Assembly: GCA_016296165.1 (NCBI GenBank)
Contig: JAEDJV010000023.1
Location: 1 to 23,192, forward strand
Direction of reading: 5' to 3'
DNA: 23,192 nt
Source: Oscillospiraceae bacterium
Lineage (GTDB): Bacteria > Bacillota > Clostridia > Oscillospirales > Ruminococcaceae
Position numbers and translations under genes: made by a program. Below, in pieces: positions 1 to 7,665 of the stretch. The notes under the pieces were generated by a model, which saw nothing but the letters and a program-made list of their open reading frames with translations, did not search any database and was not told the origin of the DNA. Numbering within the stretch: the stretch's first letter is position 1; each line of letters starts with the position of its first letter.

Positions 1-1
1 A

Positions 2-2290
2 CTTGATATAAAACCATGTTTTGACTGTGATGAGGTAAGGCGTGAAATAGGCAAAGTATCGCAGGCGTTCGAGCTTTCAGTAAGGTTCGGAACACCTCCT
101 TTTTCAGCTTTTAAGGATATAAACGGACATCTGAGAAGAGCGAAGTCAGGGGGACGTCTCTCACTTAAGGATCTGCTTGAAGTTCTGTCAATGCTTAAAC
201 AGATAAAGTCCCTTCATGACTGGTACAGACACTGTGAAGATACTGAAACGGATCTCGATTATCTTTTCAGCGGACTTATCCCTAATGATTCACTTCTTCA
301 GCGACTTGAAACTTCCATAGTCTCAGAAGAAGAATTATCGGACGGTGCAAGTTCAGAACTGGCAAATATCCGAAGGAAAATAAGACAGACGAGCACTAAA
401 CTCCGTTCAACGCTTGACAAGATGGTAAAATCAGCCTCGATGCAAAAATGTCTTCAGGATGCGGTAATAACAATGCGTGACGGCAGATACGTTTTACCTG
501 TCAAGTCTGAATATAAAGGGGCAGTTCCGGGACTGGTTCATGATACTTCATCAACCGGCCAGACATATTTTATTGAACCTATGTCAATAGTAGACTGCAA
601 CAATGATATCAGGATACTTGAGAGTCAGGAGCAGGAGGAGATTGACAGAATAATACGTGCTCTTACAGCCGAATGTGCTATGTGTGCAGACAGCATTGCT
701 GAAGGATGGCGTGTGTGTACAATACTTAACCTTTATTTTGCCAAGTCAAACTTCGCTGCAAAGATGAAAGCGACTGCACCGGTTATATCTGATGATGGTG
801 TCATAGAACTTAAAAGAGCGCGTCATCCTCTCATAGATCCCGCAAAAGCTGTGCCGGTTGACATCTCAATAGGAGAGGAATACAGCGCACTTATCATAAC
901 TGGTCCTAATACAGGCGGTAAAACTGTTTCACTTAAAACTACAGGTCTTCTTACACTTATGACAATGTGCGGACTGCTTATCCCTGTAGCTGACGGAAGC
1001 CGTGTATCTGTTTTCGATAATATTCTTGTCGACATAGGAGATAATCAGAGTATTGAGCAGAATCTCTCAACGTTTTCATCTCATATAAATCAGGTAATTG
1101 ATATTATAGACAAGGCGGACGGCAGATCACTTGTCCTTCTTGATGAGTTAGGTTCAGGCACTGATCCGGTGGAAGGGGCAGCCCTTGCTGTTTCGGTAAT
1201 TGAACGTCTCAAGGCAAGCGGAGCAAAACTTATGGTTACAACGCACTATCAGGAACTTAAGATATATGCCATTGAAACTGAAGACACTCAGAATGCTTCA
1301 TGTGAATTTGATCTTGATACTCTTAAGCCAACATATAAACTCATAACAGGTTCTCCGGGTAAATCAAATGCTTTCGCAATATGCCGAAGTCTTGGTATGC
1401 CTTCTGATGTAATAGAAGAAGCGAAGTCTCTTGTCAGCACAGAGAACATGAGATTTGAAAAAGTAATTGAAAAACTTGAAAACGCAAGAGCAGAACTCGA
1501 AAAGCAAAATGCAGAACTTGATAAATTAAGACGTGAGGCAGCTGAAAATGCCGCAAGACTTGAAAGAGAACTTGCTGAACTCGAAGAAATGAAAGAAAAA
1601 GAGCTTGACAGAGCAAGAAGTATCTCGATGAATATTATCGAAAACACTAAGGTCAAGTCCAATGAACTTCTTGATGAGCTTCAGTCAATCAAGAAACAGA
1701 AGAGCAAAGAAAAGTTTGACTCTATGGTTTCCGATGCAGAGCGCCTAAGCAAAAAGAGCCTTAATTCCATGTATGACAATGCCAACCCGGTAGTGAAGAA
1801 AAAGCAGAATGAAAACTATAAACTTCCGCGTGCACTTAAAACCGGTGATTATGTATTCATTCCTTCAATGAATCAGAACGGAACGGTTGTCAGCAATCAG
1901 GACTCAAAAGGTTTTGTATTTGTTCAGGCTGGGATCATGAAAATTAAAGTCAGTGCCAATGAACTCCGTCTTGCACAGAAGCAGGATACACAAAATAAGA
2001 ATAAAACAAAATTTACACCAAAGAAAAATACTGTTTCAAGAAAGGTACAGCAGGAACTTGATATCAGAGGTTTTGCATCGGATGAGGGTGTAATGGAAGT
2101 TGATATGTTTATTAATCATGCAGTAATGACAGGTCTTTCACTTGTAACTATCATTCATGGTAAAGGAACGGGTGTGCTTAGAAGTGCAGTTCATGCAAGA
2201 CTTAAAAAAATGCCTGTTGTCAAGAGTTTCAGACTTGGTGTGTACGGCGAAGGAGAAGATGGTGTAACCATTGTTGAACTGAAACATTAA
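2..2290 (+). CDS. mutS2: MutS2 / RqcU, ribosome-collision and recombination ATPase (5' end outside window)
   Basis: The frame is open from the first bases, so the gene begins before the window; about 763 residues are visible and only about 30 N-terminal ones should be missing compared with the usual length near 785. Counting from the internal Met at 191, the core and clamp region fills residues 1-200. The Walker A motif GPNTGGKT is at 238-245 and the Walker B segment LVLLDELGSGTDP at 314-326. A charged coiled coil follows (about 420-500), then a KOW-like segment near 550-595. The C-terminal Smr domain starts near nt 2060 with LDIRG and HGKGTG. The family lacks the mismatch-recognition domain of MutS. 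In Bacillus subtilis it binds collided ribosomes and splits them; in other bacteria it suppresses recombination. rnz follows after 25 nt, so the two are probably co-transcribed. Identity is firm; the in vivo role is inferred from the family. Confidence 0.96.
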   Translation, partial: LDIKPCFDCDEVRREIGKVSQAFELSVRFGTPPFSAFKDINGHLRRAKSGGRLSLKDLLEVLSMLKQIKSLHDWYRHCEDTETDLDYLFSGLIPNDSLLQRLETSIVSEEELSDGASSELANIRRKIRQTSTKLRSTLDKMVKSASMQKCLQDAVITMRDGRYVLPVKSEYKGAVPGLVHDTSSTGQTYFIEPMSIVDCNNDIRILESQEQEEIDRIIRALTAECAMCADSIAEGWRVCTILNLYFAKSNFAAKMKATAPVISDDGVIELKRARHPLIDPAKAVPVDISIGEEYSALIITGPNTGGKTVSLKTTGLLTLMTMCGLLIPVADGSRVSVFDNILVDIGDNQSIEQNLSTFSSHINQVIDIIDKADGRSLVLLDELGSGTDPVEGAALAVSVIERLKASGAKLMVTTHYQELKIYAIETEDTQNASCEFDLDTLKPTYKLITGSPGKSNAFAICRSLGMPSDVIEEAKSLVSTENMRFEKVIEKLENARAELEKQNAELDKLRREAAENAARLERELAELEEMKEKELDRARSISMNIIENTKVKSNELLDELQSIKKQKSKEKFDSMVSDAERLSKKSLNSMYDNANPVVKKKQNENYKLPRALKTGDYVFIPSMNQNGTVVSNQDSKGFVFVQAGIMKIKVSANELRLAQKQDTQNKNKTKFTPKKNTVSRKVQQELDIRGFASDEGVMEVDMFINHAVMTGLSLVTIIHGKGTGVLRSAVHARLKKMPVVKSFRLGVYGEGEDGVTIVELKH

Positions 2291-2315
2291 CATTGTATTT
2301 AAAGGAGAATTAAAA

Positions 2316-3227
2316 GTGGTAGATATATGTCTGGCTGGTACAGGAGGAATGATGCCTCTGCATAACAGATGGCTTACCAGCTGTTATATGGAATATAACG
2401 GAAAAGCAATTCTGATTGATTGTGGTGAGGGAACACAGATTGCACTTGTTGAAGCAGAATGTAAGCTTAGTAAACTGGAAACTCTGTTTATAACTCATTT
2501 TCATGCAGATCACATTTCAGGTCTTCCGGGACTGCTTCTTTCTCTTGGAAATTATTCTAAAAAAACTCCTCTGTATATTTACGGACCAAAAGGGATAACA
2601 GAAATTGTGAACAACCTGTGCTGTATATGTGGAAAACTTCCTTATGAGATAATAATAAAAGAACTTTCGACAAATGAGATAACGCAATATTCCATACCGG
2701 AGATTGATGACATGATAACAGTAAGGGCATTTCCCCTTAAACATCGTGTACCTTGCCTTGGATATTCTCTTGTATTTTCAAGAAAACCTGTATTCAATCC
2801 TGATAAGGCTGAAGCACTCGGCATACCGAAAAAAATGTGGAGTCAGCTTCACAAAGGTGAAACAGTTGAGTTTGAAGGAAATACATACACAACTGATATG
2901 GTGACAGACGGAATCAGGAAACCGGTAAAAATAACTTATGCAACTGACTCCAGGCCGATTGACACAATAGCTGATGAAGCATTTCGTTCAGATCTTTTTA
3001 TTTGTGAGGGTATGTATGGGGATGAGGAGCATGCGGACAGCATGAAGGAAAAAGGTCATATGCTCATTTCTGATGCAGTAAGACTGGCTGAACTTGCTGA
3101 AGCAGAGAGACTCTGGCTTACCCACTACAGTCCGGCGATGACGAATCCGTCTGTTTATGAAAAATCACTTAAAAAGAGATTTCCTAAGGGTGTTGTCAGC
3201 AAAGACGGAATAAAAATAAATCTTTAA
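2316..3227 (+). CDS. rnz: Ribonuclease Z (tRNA 3' endonuclease)
   Basis: A 303-residue metallo-beta-lactamase-fold protein, the normal length of the short tRNase Z. The enzyme cuts precursor tRNAs after the discriminator base, mainly those lacking an encoded CCA. The metal-binding signature HFHADH is at residues 61-66, preceded by IDCGEGTQ. Later family signatures follow in order: HRVPCLGY, the Asp in YATDSRP, ICEGMYGD, a GHMLISDAV segment where homologues usually have GHSTA-like sequence, and LTHYSPAM. The start is GTG, fixed by the ribosome binding site AAAGGAG at 2301-2307 with 8 nt spacing. It lies 25 nt after mutS2 with no terminator between, so it probably shares that transcript. Confidence 0.94.
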   Translation: MVDICLAGTGGMMPLHNRWLTSCYMEYNGKAILIDCGEGTQIALVEAECKLSKLETLFITHFHADHISGLPGLLLSLGNYSKKTPLYIYGPKGITEIVNNLCCICGKLPYEIIIKELSTNEITQYSIPEIDDMITVRAFPLKHRVPCLGYSLVFSRKPVFNPDKAEALGIPKKMWSQLHKGETVEFEGNTYTTDMVTDGIRKPVKITYATDSRPIDTIADEAFRSDLFICEGMYGDEEHADSMKEKGHMLISDAVRLAELAEAERLWLTHYSPAMTNPSVYEKSLKKRFPKGVVSKDGIKINL

Positions 3228-3256
3228 AAATCAGGAACATATTTCTTCTGAAATCG

Positions 3257-3262
3257 TATAAT
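3257..3262 (+). promoter_or_regulatory. Possible -10 box ahead of the Cys/Gly peptide gene
   Basis: An exact TATAAT lies in the 104-nt gap between rnz and the small peptide gene. The hexamer 17 nt upstream matches the -35 consensus at only three positions, so this is a weak call. If real, it would give the peptide its own transcript with a leader of roughly 60 nt. Confidence 0.25.
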
Positions 3263-3331
3263 GAAATATAAAGCAAAGCAAACAAAACAAAAGCTTAGCT
3301 TTAAATATTTATTATCAGGAGAGTGTTTACT

Positions 3332-3484
3332 ATGAACGGAAATTGCTGGTGGATTATCATTCTTATCGTTTTAATCATGTGCTGCTGTGGCGGAAGCTTT
3401 GCAGGTGGTTGCGGATGCAATGGCGCTGGAAACTGCGGCGGTGGCTGCGGCGGATGCGACAGTGGTTGTGGCTGCGGATGCTAA
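3332..3484 (+). CDS. 50-residue Gly/Cys-rich membrane-anchored peptide, function unknown
   Basis: The ORF has a good ribosome binding site (AGGAGAG at 3317-3323, 8 nt before the ATG) and ends at a TAA shortly before a strong terminator. The product starts MNGNCWW and runs into one hydrophobic helix of Ile, Leu and Val (about residues 6-16). Three consecutive cysteines (17-19) follow, then a tail that is almost only Gly and Cys with a few Ala, Asn, Ser and Asp. I count 12 cysteines and 16 glycines in 50 residues. The helix could anchor it in the membrane with the Cys-rich tail on either face. Such a tail could bind metal or form disulfide or thiol networks, but that is inference. Short Gly/Cys repeat proteins are known from clostridia under chorion-like names without a function. 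The ribosome binding site, clean stop and terminator make translation likely. Confidence 0.72.
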   Translation: MNGNCWWIIILIVLIMCCCGGSFAGGCGCNGAGNCGGGCGGCDSGCGCGC

Positions 3485-3508
3485 GCTGAAAAAATCATAA
3501 AAAAATCA

Positions 3509-3539
3509 AACCCTCTGTATCGTTTTGATGCAGAGGGTT
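3509..3539 (+). terminator. Intrinsic terminator after the Cys/Gly peptide gene
   Basis: A 13-bp stem (3509-3521 with 3527-3539, one G-U pair) has the 5-nt loop GTTTT and is followed by AATTTAGTTT. It sits 24 nt after the peptide stop codon and ends the mutS2-rnz-peptide group. Confidence 0.85.
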
Positions 3540-3684
3540 AATTTAGTTTAATCATATTTGTTCTGTAATTTATAACATAGTATTTTTTATAAAACTATTG
3601 AAAAAATATATAATCTGTCGATTAATATACTGTGTGTCAGAAAAATTGTAAAATCAACGTTATAAAAAAGAGGGGGAGTGCAGA

Positions 3685-4161
3685 TTGAAAACTGCATCTG
3701 ACAGATGTCCGGAATGCGGTAAGCGTTTTTTCATATATGATGAACGACAGAGGTATTTTGGAAGCCCTGTTCGCACATGTAAAAAATGCGGGGGTCAGTA
3801 TATTGACAGGAGATATAACGAGATTGCAATTGAAGGAATACCAAAATCAGATTTTTCTAAAAAATCAATGATCGTTGTAATCATTCTTGGTGCACTGATA
3901 CTGTACAGAGGTATTTACATTACAGGATATAAACCGCTGGGAATGGATGGTTTTGGCCGGTGGATCCTGCCGGTAACATTTATTATACTGGGGATAGTAA
4001 TGATAGTGGTGGGAGTAGCTGAGATTATTCTTATATGTACAGGTAAGAAAATGGAAAAGTTTGAACGGCTCAAAAGGGAATCAGAAGAACGTATGAATGA
4101 CAGAAGTTATGCGTGGACACTTAAACAGGAGGGATACAATGTTCCGGAACAATACTTATAA
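3685..4161 (+). CDS. Zinc-ribbon protein with two transmembrane helices, unknown function
   Basis: A 158-residue protein starting at TTG, supported by AGGGGGAG at 3671-3678. The N-terminus carries two CxxC pairs, C8/C11 (CPECGKRF) and C32/C35 (CKKCGGQY), which form a typical zinc ribbon. Two hydrophobic helices follow at about 62-80 and 93-119, then a charged tail of about 38 residues rich in Lys, Arg and Glu. The zinc ribbon most likely faces the cytoplasm. I do not recognise a named family. The last 23 nt overlap the start of the next gene, whose ribosome binding site lies inside this one, which implies translational coupling. The pair stands alone between two terminators, so the two products probably act together at the membrane. 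Confidence 0.8.
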   Translation: MKTASDRCPECGKRFFIYDERQRYFGSPVRTCKKCGGQYIDRRYNEIAIEGIPKSDFSKKSMIVVIILGALILYRGIYITGYKPLGMDGFGRWILPVTFIILGIVMIVVGVAEIILICTGKKMEKFERLKRESEERMNDRSYAWTLKQEGYNVPEQYL

Positions 4162-4750
4162 CAGAAAAGACAGCAAGCTGGTATCAGCGCTGGGTATATT
4201 GTTTGCAGTCGGTGTATTTATTTATTTTATAATAGGTGGTTTTAGTAAACTGTTCGGAAAGTCAGACTATATGGAGATCAGTATAGATATGGCCGGATAT
4301 GGAATCGTTGTTGAACATTCAATCAACGGACTTATTCCTACAGGAAAAGATTACTATTATATTGGACTTGATTCGGAAAGTGGTAATATTTATACAATTC
4401 AGGCAGGCAAGAGCTGGCTTGAAGATAATTTTAACACAGAGGACAATACATCAAAGAACGGAAGAATTACACTTAAGACCAAAAATACAAGGCTTGATTA
4501 CAAAGTATCAAACGAACTTTCGTCTGGTGTTACTGATCCAGAGCTGAAAAATGCATTTAACAGTTGCTATGACACGCTTTATAAAAGCAAAGGCGTTCAT
4601 ATGCTGGTTGCAGCGCTTCTTGAGTTATTGCTTTTCCTATACTTTTTACTTGTTATTAAACTTATGGTAATTGACCTTGGAAAATTTACAGGAATTATTG
4701 GTATTGTACTTTTACTGGCAACCTGTATGGTTATGCTAACTGCAATATAA
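4139..4750 (+). CDS. Three-helix membrane protein with an extracytoplasmic domain, unknown
   Basis: I place the start at the ATG at 4139 rather than at the in-frame upstream start at 4097, because AGGAGGG at 4127-4133 lies 5 nt before it. The product is then 203 residues. A helix at about 14-36 is followed by a polar domain of about 115 residues (37-152) rich in Tyr, Asn, Ser and Asp, then two helices at about 153-177 and 183-201. With one helix before the domain, it is probably outside the cell. The domain has no motif I can name. The gene overlaps the zinc-ribbon gene by 23 nt and is followed directly by a terminator, so the two form a closed operon. Confidence 0.78.
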   Translation: MFRNNTYNRKDSKLVSALGILFAVGVFIYFIIGGFSKLFGKSDYMEISIDMAGYGIVVEHSINGLIPTGKDYYYIGLDSESGNIYTIQAGKSWLEDNFNTEDNTSKNGRITLKTKNTRLDYKVSNELSSGVTDPELKNAFNSCYDTLYKSKGVHMLVAALLELLLFLYFLLVIKLMVIDLGKFTGIIGIVLLLATCMVMLTAI

Positions 4751-4757
4751 CAAAGAG

Positions 4758-4795
4758 CTCCTTTATGTATCTGAAAAAACAGATGCATAAAGGAG
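4758..4795 (+). terminator. Intrinsic terminator between convergent genes
   Basis: A 16-bp stem (4758-4773 with 4780-4795, one G-U) has the loop AAAAAA and is followed on the plus strand by TTTAATTTTTATT. It ends the membrane-protein pair. It also lies 12 nt beyond the ridA stop on the other strand, so it may stop the ilv operon from that side, although its minus-strand T tract is weak. Confidence 0.85.
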
Positions 4796-4806
4796 TTTAA
4801 TTTTTA

Positions 4807-5181
4807 TTATATTTCAGCTATTACTTCCACTTCAACAAGAACGTCCTTCGGAAGTTCCTTTACAGCAACGCAGCTTCGTGCCGGCTTTGATGAGAAATAC
4901 TCACCGTAGATTGTATTGAATGCAGCGAAGTCGGACATATTTTTTAGGAAGCATGTGGTCTTTACAGCTTTATCAAAAGATGAGCCAGCTTCCTTTAAGA
5001 CTTCACCGAGATTCTTCATAACCTGTGTTGTCTGCCCTTCAATATCAGTTGCCTCAACGTTTCCGGTTGCAGGATTAATTGCAATCTGACCTGATGTGAA
5101 AACGAGATTTCCGGTGATAACAGCCTGTGAATAAGGACCGATAGCATCCGGTGCATTTTTAGTATATACTTTTGTTGACAT
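4807..5181 (-). CDS. ridA: RidA, reactive enamine/imine deaminase
   Basis: A 124-residue YjgF/YER057c/UK114 protein of normal length. Family features seen are IGPYSQAV near the N-terminus, FTSGQIAINPATG, and the C-terminal PARSCVAVKELPKD segment, which contains the conserved Arg that contacts the substrate carboxylate. RidA hydrolyses 2-aminoacrylate and 2-aminocrotonate, unstable products of PLP enzymes such as threonine dehydratase, to keto acids and ammonia. The gene lies 28 nt after ilvA on the same strand, the enzyme that makes its substrates, so the context supports this role directly. It is the last gene of the ilv operon. Confidence 0.95.
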   Translation of the reverse strand: MSTKVYTKNAPDAIGPYSQAVITGNLVFTSGQIAINPATGNVEATDIEGQTTQVMKNLGEVLKEAGSSFDKAVKTTCFLKNMSDFAAFNTIYGEYFSSKPARSCVAVKELPKDVLVEVEVIAEI

Positions 5182-5209
5182 TATACAGGAGTCCTTTCAT
5201 AATAATTTA

Positions 5210-6406
5210 TTATTCAACCAATGTAAATCCAGCATCCTTAAGTGCCTGACGTATTTCTTCCTTATGTTCAAAATTACGTGTTTCAAGGACAATTCTCAGA
5301 TAGCAGCCGATAATATCAGAGCCTTCATTTGATCTTTCATGGTGGATTGATATAACATTTCCTCCGAGATCAGCGATGAGTTTTGAAACATCACGAAGCT
5401 GTCCCGGTTTGTCGATAAGTTCAATGTTGAACGAATCCGTACGACCTGATTTAAGAAGACCTCTCTTTATAACTCTTGAAAGGATAGTAACGTCTATATT
5501 GCCTCCGGAAACAAGACATACAACTTTTTTACCTTTAATCGGCACCTTGTTAAACATAGCAGCGGCTACTGATACAGCACCTGCACCCTCAGAAATGAGC
5601 TTCTGCTGTTCTATAAGCGCGAGAATAGCAGATGAAATCTCATCGTCCGTTACAGTAACTATCTGGTCAACATATTTTTGACACATCTCAAATGTGTTGA
5701 CACCAGGCTCCTTAACTTTGATACCGTCTGCAATGGTGGATACGGTATCAAGGCATTCTATCTTTCCGTGTTCGATTGAAGTGACCATGCTCGGAGCACC
5801 GCTTGCCTGTACACCGTAAACTTTAATATCAGGGTTAAGGCTCTTTAATGCAAAAGCAACACCGGAGATAAGACCACCGCCGCCTACAGGAACGATAACT
5901 GCGTCAATTTCAGGAAGCTGGTCGAGAAGTTCAAGGCCTATGGTTCCCTGACCTGCTATTACATTTTCATCATCGAACGGATGAATGAAAGTATATCCCT
6001 TTTCATCCTTAAGCTGAAGGGCTTTGTTGTATGCATCATCGTAAACGCCTTCGACAAGACAAACATCTGCGCCGTAGCTCTTGGTTGCTTCCACCTTGGA
6101 GATAGGTGCACCGTCAGGGAGACATATCAGGGATTTGATTCCGTTTGCAGAGGCAGCAAGTGCAACGCCCTGAGCATGATTTCCGGCTGAGCAGGCAATA
6201 ACACCTTTTGCTTTTTCCTCATCAGAAAGCTGTGATATTTTATAGTAGGCACCTCTTACCTTGAATGAACCGGTAATCTGAAGGTTTTCTGTTTTAAGAT
6301 AAATGTCACATTCAGGATTTATCTTTGGCGCCTGAATGAGATCGGTTTTTCTGACTACATTTTTCAGGACAAAACTTGCATGATAGATTTTATCAAGTGT
6401 TAGCAT
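5210..6406 (-). CDS. ilvA: Threonine ammonia-lyase (dehydratase), single ACT-domain form
   Basis: A 398-residue fold-type II PLP enzyme that turns threonine into 2-ketobutyrate and ammonia, the entry step to isoleucine. The PLP lysine is K49 in GSFKVRGAYYK, the phosphate-binding loop GGGG is at 175-178, and SAGNHAQG is near residues 73-80. The C-terminal ~75 residues (about 325-398: FNIELIDKPGQL then HHERSNEG) look like one ACT domain. This is the roughly 400-residue medium form, not the longer two-module enzyme of E. coli, so isoleucine inhibition cannot be assumed. Placement with ilvBNCD argues for a biosynthetic role. The ribosome binding site is weak (GAGTG). The gap to the upstream ATPase gene is 37 nt. 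Confidence 0.93.
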   Translation of the reverse strand: MLTLDKIYHASFVLKNVVRKTDLIQAPKINPECDIYLKTENLQITGSFKVRGAYYKISQLSDEEKAKGVIACSAGNHAQGVALAASANGIKSLICLPDGAPISKVEATKSYGADVCLVEGVYDDAYNKALQLKDEKGYTFIHPFDDENVIAGQGTIGLELLDQLPEIDAVIVPVGGGGLISGVAFALKSLNPDIKVYGVQASGAPSMVTSIEHGKIECLDTVSTIADGIKVKEPGVNTFEMCQKYVDQIVTVTDDEISSAILALIEQQKLISEGAGAVSVAAAMFNKVPIKGKKVVCLVSGGNIDVTILSRVIKRGLLKSGRTDSFNIELIDKPGQLRDVSKLIADLGGNVISIHHERSNEGSDIIGCYLRIVLETRNFEHKEEIRQALKDAGFTLVE

Positions 6407-6443
6407 TTTATTTCACTCATTTCGTATTGGATTTTTGCTTTGT

Positions 6444-7583
6444 TTAAGTGTTTTCTGCAATGAGACGGTCAACAATCTGCTTTGCTGCTCTGGCTGAACG
6501 TCCGCTTTTTGCAATGGCAAATCTTTCGGCTTCTTCAAAAAGTTTTTCTTCAGGAATGTTAAGACCGCTTTGCTTCGCTATTCCTGAAACGATATTGAGA
6601 TATTCGTCTTTGGAAGGTTTTGAGAAAGATATTTTCAAACCGAAACGTTCTGACAGAGAGATAAGCTGCTGAACAGTATCATTTCTGTGAACGTCATCAC
6701 CGTTTCTGTCTGAGAAGTTTTCTTTCACAAGGTGTCGTCTGTTGCTTGTTGCATAGATTGCAATATTTGCGGCTCTTGCTGAAACTGATCCTTCAAGAAT
6801 TGCTTTGAGTGCACCGAAGTTATCATCGTCTGATTCAAACGAAAGATCATCTATGAACAGAATGAATTTAAGAGGATTTTTGCTGAGGCTGTCCATTATC
6901 ATAGGAATGTCATGGAGCTGGTCTTTTCTTATTTCTATGATACGCAGACCTTGTTCCCTGTATTCATTTGCAATTGCTTTTACTGATGAAGATTTTCCTG
7001 TTCCGGCATCACCTGTAAGGAGAACATTTGAAGCAGGTTTTCCTCTAAGGAGAGCAAGAGTATTGTCAATTATCATCTGACGCTGTATTTCATAGCCTAT
7101 AAGCTGGGAAAGTTTAATTTCGTCAGGATGTTTTACAGGGACTATATTTCCGTCTTTTACTATGAACATATAGTATTTTGCGTAAATACCGTAGCCAAAT
7201 CTGTCAACGTTATCGATTCGCGTTTTATACTGACTGCGGAAATCATATGAGGTGTTGTCCCAGTCGGGCAGAAATCCATCATATTCGATACATCTCTTTA
7301 CCTCTTCTGACGTAAGCTGAGATATTTCTTCAAGCGACATAAGTTCATTTTCAAGACATATCTTTATCTTGTCACCAACCTCAGTATTCTGAGATTTTTT
7401 TATCATGCATATGTTTTCATCTTCAAAAACGAGAGTAAGAATATATGTTCCGAGATCATTATGGTGACGGTAAAGATCTGAAACAAAATCTGCATATGCG
7501 TGTATTGTTTCGTCAAGTGCTGTTTCTTCATTGCTGACACACTTAAGCAGAGCGCTAAGGCTCTGCATTGTGCGGCAGTTCAT
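6444..7583 (-). CDS. DUF815-type AAA ATPase within the ilv operon
   Basis: A 379-residue ATPase from the ATG at 7583. The N-terminal 150 residues are a helical family-specific region. Walker A GDAGTGKS is at 191-198, Walker B FILFIDDLSFE at about 240-250, a sensor-1-like IYATSNRRHL at 276-285, and LSERFG follows further on. The layout and motifs fit DUF815, a poorly characterised AAA family. Its biochemical role is unknown. It lies between ilvD and ilvA with no terminator, so it should be expressed with branched-chain biosynthesis. The true start may be upstream: the frame stays open and a strong GGAGG at 7655-7659 precedes an in-frame ATT at 7644-7646, whereas the ATG at 7583 has only a weak site. 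That would add 21 residues. Confidence 0.82.
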   Translation of the reverse strand: MNCRTMQSLSALLKCVSNEETALDETIHAYADFVSDLYRHHNDLGTYILTLVFEDENICMIKKSQNTEVGDKIKICLENELMSLEEISQLTSEEVKRCIEYDGFLPDWDNTSYDFRSQYKTRIDNVDRFGYGIYAKYYMFIVKDGNIVPVKHPDEIKLSQLIGYEIQRQMIIDNTLALLRGKPASNVLLTGDAGTGKSSSVKAIANEYREQGLRIIEIRKDQLHDIPMIMDSLSKNPLKFILFIDDLSFESDDDNFGALKAILEGSVSARAANIAIYATSNRRHLVKENFSDRNGDDVHRNDTVQQLISLSERFGLKISFSKPSKDEYLNIVSGIAKQSGLNIPEEKLFEEAERFAIAKSGRSARAAKQIVDRLIAENT

Positions 7584-7665
7584 TATGTCTCTGAAGATAA
7601 CGAGCGAATTAAGCTTATAGTAAAGCTGTTTTAAAGTGCTTTTAATTTTAAAGCGCCTCCGTTTA

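Noticed and set aside
4097..4138. Upstream start of the three-TM protein at 4097
   Set aside because: No ribosome binding site fits it, whereas AGGAGGG is ideally placed for the ATG at 4139.
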